9,508 bases of DNA from Pirellulaceae bacterium (GTDB taxonomy: Bacteria; Planctomycetota; Planctomycetia; Pirellulales; Pirellulaceae): contig JADLDX010000548.1 in the NCBI GenBank assembly GCA_020846515.1, forward strand, positions 1-9,508, read 5' to 3'. Positions 5,730-9,508 of this stretch are shown here, one piece after another; within the stretch, counting starts at the first letter, position 1; the number at the start of each line of letters is the position of its first letter. A program made the position numbers and the translations under genes. Under the pieces are notes generated by a model. It was not told where the DNA came from. It did no database searches and saw nothing but the letters and a program-made list of their open reading frames with translations.

Positions 5730-7214
5730 TTAGCTCAAAAACTGTTGCCGGAGTTTGGCTAATTGCGAGAGCAACGGTTTGGGTTTGCCGGCCAGGTCCC
5801 AGAGGCCGCTGTGCGGGAACTCGTGTGGCAGTTGATCGGTGGCCTGGCCCATGATCAAGGCGTGCACCGATTGCTTGGCGACCAAGAGACGGACGATGGT
5901 TTCCGCTAAGCCTTCGCAGGTTGGTCGCTCCATGGGGCTTTTCCAACTACCGACAGGCTGCCGATTGCCCAGCACACTCGCATCGACTGTGTCCTCCGAG
6001 GGCAGCGTCAAAATGACCATCAATGGCAAACCGAGCATCGACCAGCGGTCCACCAGTCGGCTGATCTCCAGCGGATCGCGCGGCAACGAGCCATCGGGCC
6101 AGGCATTTAAATTCAATTCCAGTGCTAATCCAGACAGACCTAAATCGGCTCGAATCAGGGCATCGGCAAAGTGCAACGGCGATATGCCGTCGATGCTTCG
6201 GCTGAGGTATTCGCTCCATGGTTGATCGATCGACAGCAGCACTGGGGCCCTGGGATCGGTACGGCGCACCGTCTGAATGAGTGATACGGCTAAACGCAAG
6301 ACTTGTTCATCGTTCCAGTTCAGCTCGCCGGGTACATTCAAACTGCTGCCGCAATTCCACAGATGCACTTTGCCACGGTACCGCGTGACGGTCTCTTCGG
6401 CATGCGCGCAGGCGGCCGACAAGATGGACTCAAAGCCTTCGCCCAGCAACACCATCCAACTGGGCAGAGCGCCCGGGCGGAATCGCATCAACGGACCACA
6501 GCAAATGCGGAGGTTACTCGTCCTCGCCCATTCCATTTGCTTGTCAAATGCAGAGAAATCGCGTTTGCCGGAACTGGATTCGACCGCCGCCAGGTCCACA
6601 GGCAAGCAGACCATGTTAAATGCGGTGCATACCGCATCGGCCACACTGGCCACTGACAAGGCCGGCGCGAGTGTGATGCCTAGCAGAGTTGAAAGTCGAT
6701 CTTCGTTCTGCTTGCGGACCTCCAGCATCTGCGCGCTGAAAGCGTTACTCAATTCATGCATGCTACGCAGAGCTAACTCGATCGAATCTTGCGCCATGGC
6801 GGCCTGTTGCTGGGGATTGCCCGGCATGGTCAAGGCATTGAGGAAGCAATCGAGTGACTGTTCGCTCAATTGCAACGTGCTGGCGGCCACTCGCAAACCG
6901 ATGCGCTGCCATTCAAAGATCTGATTTCTGAGGCGCACGATCGTGCCGCGACAGATTTCCAGCGGCAGACTGTAAACCTGGCTGTCCACTCGGAGACTGG
7001 TCGTCATCAGGGTTACGTTGCCGAAGCTGCGCGTCGGCCAAACGATATGGAGCTTGCCGGATTCATCGATATCGCGTTGAATGATAAGCTGGTCACCGCG
7101 GCGGGTGGTGACGCATGGCCACGGAATCCCCTCGATGCCAGTTACGTAGGCGGTCTGGAAGACCTGTGGATCGAGTTGTTCGGCATTGGGGACGTGAAAG
7201 CACATTACGCCCAT
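5730..7214 (-). CDS. GH10-like (xylanase-fold) protein, probably catalytically inactive
   Basis: This is a 494-residue protein with no signal peptide visible, so probably cytoplasmic. Residues about 1-165 form an N-terminal region of mixed strands and helices that I do not recognise. Residues about 180-494 follow the glycoside hydrolase 10 barrel: GPLMRFRPGALPSW (240-253) matches the H-x-x-x-W strand region. YRGKVHLWNCGSS (279-291) matches the acid/base strand. LGLPLMVILTLPS (394-406) matches the nucleophile strand, and ATDQ...GLWDLAGKPKPLL (458-482) matches the family's C-terminal end. The acid/base glutamate position reads Ser291, and no glutamate stands where the nucleophile is expected. 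A carbohydrate-binding or structural role is therefore more likely than hydrolysis. The assignment rests on motif pattern only. The ATG at 7214 lacks a Shine-Dalgarno sequence; a second ATG is at 7205. It is divergent from purC and ends four bases from the repeat cluster. Confidence 0.6.
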   Translation of the reverse strand: MGVMCFHVPNAEQLDPQVFQTAYVTGIEGIPWPCVTTRRGDQLIIQRDIDESGKLHIVWPTRSFGNVTLMTTSLRVDSQVYSLPLEICRGTIVRLRNQIFEWQRIGLRVAASTLQLSEQSLDCFLNALTMPGNPQQQAAMAQDSIELALRSMHELSNAFSAQMLEVRKQNEDRLSTLLGITLAPALSVASVADAVCTAFNMVCLPVDLAAVESSSGKRDFSAFDKQMEWARTSNLRICCGPLMRFRPGALPSWMVLLGEGFESILSAACAHAEETVTRYRGKVHLWNCGSSLNVPGELNWNDEQVLRLAVSLIQTVRRTDPRAPVLLSIDQPWSEYLSRSIDGISPLHFADALIRADLGLSGLALELNLNAWPDGSLPRDPLEISRLVDRWSMLGLPLMVILTLPSEDTVDASVLGNRQPVGSWKSPMERPTCEGLAETIVRLLVAKQSVHALIMGQATDQLPHEFPHSGLWDLAGKPKPLLSQLAKLRQQFLS

Positions 7215-7268
7215 CGAGTGGCGGCTTTCGTGGCTTGGGAACTACGGACTTGGGCTGGCAAACAAGCG

Positions 7269-7297
7269 AATCTAACGCAAGAAGGCAATAGTTTCAA
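7269..7297 (-). promoter_or_regulatory. Promoter of the GH10-like gene
   Basis: On the minus strand TTGAAA (7297-7292) is followed after exactly 17 bases by TAGATT (7274-7269), five and four of six matches to the sigma-70 boxes. Transcription would start near 7262 and leave a leader of about 48 bases before the ATG at 7214. A TTGACC box on the plus strand at 7298-7303 adjoins it and could be the -35 box of a back-to-back promoter for purC, although no good -10 box follows at the right distance. Confidence 0.45.
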
Positions 7298-7340
7298 TTG
7301 ACCACTGCCTGACCAGAGTTCTAATTCACTATTCTTCTAT

Positions 7341-7360
7341 CGGACTTCTAGCGGACTTCT
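7341..7360 (+). repeat. 9-bp direct repeat just before purC
   Basis: CGGACTTCT occurs at 7341-7349 and again at 7352-7360, an 11-bp period that keeps both on the same face of the helix. The second copy ends 8 bases before the purC ATG. It could be a regulator site or a chance duplication. Confidence 0.4.
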
Positions 7361-7368
7361 TAACCTCC

Positions 7369-8283
7369 ATGATCGATTTTCGCCAAACATCGCATATGCC
7401 ATCGACCGCGTTTTGTGACAGTCAACTACCCTGGCCCAAACGGCAAGGCAAAGTACGCGATGTGTATGATCTTGGCCAAGAACTGCTAATTGTCAGCACG
7501 GATCGCATCAGCGCGTTTGACTGGATTCTTCCCTCGGGCATTCCCGATAAAGGCCGCGTATTGACCGCCCTGAGTCTGTTTTGGTTTGAGCGGCTGGATG
7601 TGTCCCATCATTTGTTGGGCGTCGACTGGCCGGAAGTGCCCGCAGGCCAACCACCGATTTCGCCTGAGCAGCAAGCCGATTTGCAGGGGCGAACCATGCG
7701 GACGCGTAAGGCCAGCGTCGTGCCGTTTGAGTGCGTAGTACGCGGTTATTTGGAAGGTTCCGGTTGGAAAGAGTATCAGGAAACCGGCAGTGTCTGCGGC
7801 ATCGCTCTGCCGCCAGGCCTCAAGCAATGCGACCGCTTGCCTGAACCCATCTTCACGCCTGCGACCAAAGCCGAGTCTGGTCACGACGAAAATGTTTCTT
7901 TTGAAACCATGGCCAACGCGATTGGTTTGGAAACGGCCACTCGTCTGCGCGACTTAACGCTGCTGGTATTCCAGCGTGGCAGCCAGTGGGCTGAAGCTTG
8001 TGGCATCATCATTGCTGATACAAAGCTAGAGTGGGGGTGGTGCGATGGCCAATTAATTTTGATTGATGAAGTGCTCACACCCGACAGTTCCCGATTTTGG
8101 CCCAGCGATCGCTATCAGCCCGGTAAAAGTCAGCCCTCGTTCGACAAACAGTATGTACGCGAGTGGTTGATGGCCAGCGGCTGGGATCGCAATAGCCCGC
8201 CACCCCGTCTGCCCGAGGAGGTCATCCAACAAACTCGCCAGCGCTACGTCGATGCGTATGAATTGCTCACCGCGCAAGCGTAA
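7369..8283 (+). CDS. purC: Phosphoribosylaminoimidazole-succinocarboxamide (SAICAR) synthase
   Basis: This enzyme joins CAIR and aspartate with ATP to form SAICAR, the eighth step of de novo purine synthesis, in the cytoplasm. Family motifs run through its 304 residues in order. The nucleotide-binding strand is GKVRDVYDLG (27-36), followed by STDRISAFD (43-51) and IPDKGRVLT (58-66). The active-site segment is ECVVRGYLEGSGWKEY (121-136). Then come GHDENVSFE (171-179), IIIADTKLEWG (213-223), LIDEVLTPDSSRFWP (231-245) and SFDKQYVREWL (257-267). The length fits the longer form of about 300 residues found in yeast and many bacteria, rather than the 240-residue form. No ribosome site precedes the ATG at 7369; the ATG at 7396 is an equally possible start that would still keep the whole catalytic domain. 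It lies apart from other purine genes and is followed by a stress-protein gene 83 bases on. Confidence 0.96.
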   Translation: MIDFRQTSHMPSTAFCDSQLPWPKRQGKVRDVYDLGQELLIVSTDRISAFDWILPSGIPDKGRVLTALSLFWFERLDVSHHLLGVDWPEVPAGQPPISPEQQADLQGRTMRTRKASVVPFECVVRGYLEGSGWKEYQETGSVCGIALPPGLKQCDRLPEPIFTPATKAESGHDENVSFETMANAIGLETATRLRDLTLLVFQRGSQWAEACGIIIADTKLEWGWCDGQLILIDEVLTPDSSRFWPSDRYQPGKSQPSFDKQYVREWLMASGWDRNSPPPRLPEEVIQQTRQRYVDAYELLTAQA

Positions 8284-8316
8284 ACACGTGCTTTTATCGG
8301 TGAACCACGAAACAGT

Positions 8317-8343
8317 TTGACGTTTTCATCTTCCGCCTATGTG
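8317..8343 (+). promoter_or_regulatory. Possible weak promoter of the universal stress protein gene
   Basis: TTGACG (8317-8322) is a good -35 box, but the best -10 match, TATGTG (8338-8343), has only three of six consensus bases and a short 15-base spacing. It lies in the 83-base gap between purC and the stress-protein gene. No terminator is visible in that gap, so read-through from purC is also possible. Confidence 0.25.
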
Positions 8344-8366
8344 CTTAGCCACGGACCCCCAACAGC

Positions 8367-9287
8367 ATGCAAGCTTTTCATAAAATCCTGGTCGCAGTCG
8401 ACTGCAGTCGTTTTGAGTCGGGCCAGTCCGCTCTTTCGACACTGCCAGAACTTCAGCGTGCCCTGCAAATTGCGCGTTACTCAGGTGCGACACTGCACGT
8501 GGTGGATGTGCTCCGCGATTTAAATATGGCCGCGCGCTTGTTGTCCCAATGGCAAGCGGAGCATCAGAAGCTTTCGGAAGAAAAACAGAGCAAGTTGTCC
8601 GAGCTAGCGACCCTGTGCGAGGCTGGTGGTGTGCGAACGACCAGCCAATTGCTGCATGGAAATTTTTCACAGCAATTGCTTCAGGTGATTCAAGATCGAC
8701 AAATCGACTTGTTGATCCGACCTGCCAAGGGGCTGCGCAGCGCCGAATCGGGTGCCATCGGTGCCACATCGAGTCAACTATTGCGTCGAGCAGCTTGCGC
8801 TTTGTGGCTGACACAGGGCGAACGCTCGGCCGGCTGCACTCATATCTTAGCGGCCGTGGATGCGACCCCTGATGATGAGGCCCATGCCGCGCTCAATCGC
8901 ATTATTCTGCAGCGCAGCTTGGATCTGGTGAAGCGCGAGGGTTGTCAATTGCATATCGCTTACGCTTGGGATATCTATGACTCGGAACTCCTGCGCGGAC
9001 GATTGCCTGAAAGCCAGTTTGACGAGATGATCGAACGCAATCGATTGTGTCATGAGGAAAGCTACGAACGCGAGTTGAGCGAATTCGGGTTGCACACCAG
9101 CGACTCGAACGTCCACATGCTGCGCGGCGCAGCCACTCAAGTGATTCCGGATTTCTGTCGCCAGCACCAGATCGATCTCTTGGTGTGTGGCACTGTCGCC
9201 CGCGGGGGCTTGAGTGGCCTGATGATCGGCAACACCGCCAATCGGATGCTCAGCAAAGTCCCCTGCTCGATCTTGGCCCTACGCTGA
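8367..9287 (+). CDS. Tandem-domain universal stress protein (UspA family)
   Basis: The 306 residues hold two UspA-type alpha/beta domains, about 4-150 and 157-306, each opening with the family strand (HKILVAVDCS at 5-14 and HILAAVDATPD at 159-169). The second domain keeps the ATP-binding signature near its end: CGTVARGGLSGLMIGNTA (274-291), then VPCSILALR. In the first domain the equivalent loop (about 119-137) is degenerate: the leading glycine is replaced and only GATSSQLL remains of the phosphate-binding turn. This asymmetry, and the length, recall UspE-type tandem proteins. Such proteins are cytoplasmic and bind nucleotides or act in stress responses; the target is unknown. The ATG at 8367 has no clear Shine-Dalgarno sequence. 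It follows purC on the same strand but the functional link is not evident. Confidence 0.9.
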   Translation: MQAFHKILVAVDCSRFESGQSALSTLPELQRALQIARYSGATLHVVDVLRDLNMAARLLSQWQAEHQKLSEEKQSKLSELATLCEAGGVRTTSQLLHGNFSQQLLQVIQDRQIDLLIRPAKGLRSAESGAIGATSSQLLRRAACALWLTQGERSAGCTHILAAVDATPDDEAHAALNRIILQRSLDLVKREGCQLHIAYAWDIYDSELLRGRLPESQFDEMIERNRLCHEESYERELSEFGLHTSDSNVHMLRGAATQVIPDFCRQHQIDLLVCGTVARGGLSGLMIGNTANRMLSKVPCSILALR

Positions 9288-9295
9288 TGGCCCCC

Positions 9296-9427
9296 AATGC
9301 TGTGAAGCATGTTTGCTCGTGAAATCCGGCATTTGTAGCGGTTGGGCGCAAGCCCTCCGGTTCCTATAACTACCGGGATATACCGGACGGCTTGCGCCGT
9401 TCCGCTTCTAAAATGCTTCACAGCGTT
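9296..9427. repeat. Nested palindromic REP/MITE-like element
   Basis: The outer arms AATGCTGTGAAGCAT (9296-9310) and ATGCTTCACAGCGTT (9413-9427) are inverted copies with one mismatch. Inner arms at 9335-9361 and 9382-9408 are inverted copies with 22 of 27 matches, sharing GGCGCAAGCC as core. Each inner arm folds by itself: GGGC-GCAA-GCCC (9344-9355), which has a GNRA-type loop, and ACGGC-TTGC-GCCGT (9387-9400). It begins 9 bases after the stress-protein stop and may protect or end that transcript. There is no coding capacity and no transposase. It differs in sequence from the elements at 1327-1421 and 5461-5726. Confidence 0.7.
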
Positions 9428-9508
9428 ACCGTGAGGAGTCGACACAGTGGGGCCCACATTTTCACTTGATCAGCGGCCAATTATACTTGCAGGTTCTGCA
9501 AAGACTCA

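Noticed and set aside
5482..5946. 154-codon minus-strand frame with RRRT and RLRLTVKR strings
   Set aside because: The strings are translated copies of the intergenic repeat, and the rest is antiphase to the GH10-like gene.
6277..6924. 215-codon plus-strand frame
   Set aside because: Shadow of the GH10-like gene, with low-complexity Ser/Arg composition and no motif.

Overview
This window looks like chromosomal DNA of a planctomycete, most likely a relative of Rhodopirellula or Blastopirellula. The basis is gene content: a large CRTAC1/ASPIC lipoprotein with FG-GAP repeats, a membrane-anchored PIN-TRAM protein followed by comF, and a degenerate GH10-like protein. GC content is moderate, several genes lack a clear Shine-Dalgarno sequence, and palindromic intergenic repeats are abundant. 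The taxonomic placement is inference; there is no rRNA or other marker to confirm it.

Layout. Bases 1-286 hold no gene I can support, only a short 10-bp triple repeat. A tRNA-Ser(GCU) follows at 287-375 with a near-perfect intrinsic terminator directly behind it. Bases 406-626 show nothing convincing. A two-gene toxin-antitoxin operon lies on the minus strand: an AbrB/MazE-type antitoxin (1014-1241) and a Doc/Fic-type toxin (627-1007). It has its own promoter and a 16-bp perfect palindrome at the predicted transcription start. A 95-bp element with 16-bp terminal inverted repeats sits just upstream (1327-1421). Next, all on the minus strand, come a CRTAC1-like secreted lipoprotein (1459-3384) and a likely two-gene operon of a membrane PIN-TRAM protein (4236-5270) and comF (3496-4221). 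The PIN-TRAM gene is preceded by a leader with three hairpins and by a cluster of inverted repeats (5461-5726). Then comes a GH10-fold protein that appears to have lost its catalytic glutamates (5730-7214). It is transcribed divergently from purC (7369-8283, purine biosynthesis), which is followed on the plus strand by a tandem-domain universal stress protein (8367-9287). A second nested palindromic element (9296-9427) lies after the stress-protein gene, and the last 80 bases hold no gene I can support.

How the parts fit. Most genes are housekeeping or single accessory units, and I see no large defence island or mobile element with a transposase. The accessory character comes from the toxin-antitoxin module and from three separate palindromic intergenic repeats, each of a different sequence family. 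These repeats, the operator-like repeats upstream of the CRTAC1 gene and the degenerate GH10-like protein are the parts most worth a second look.
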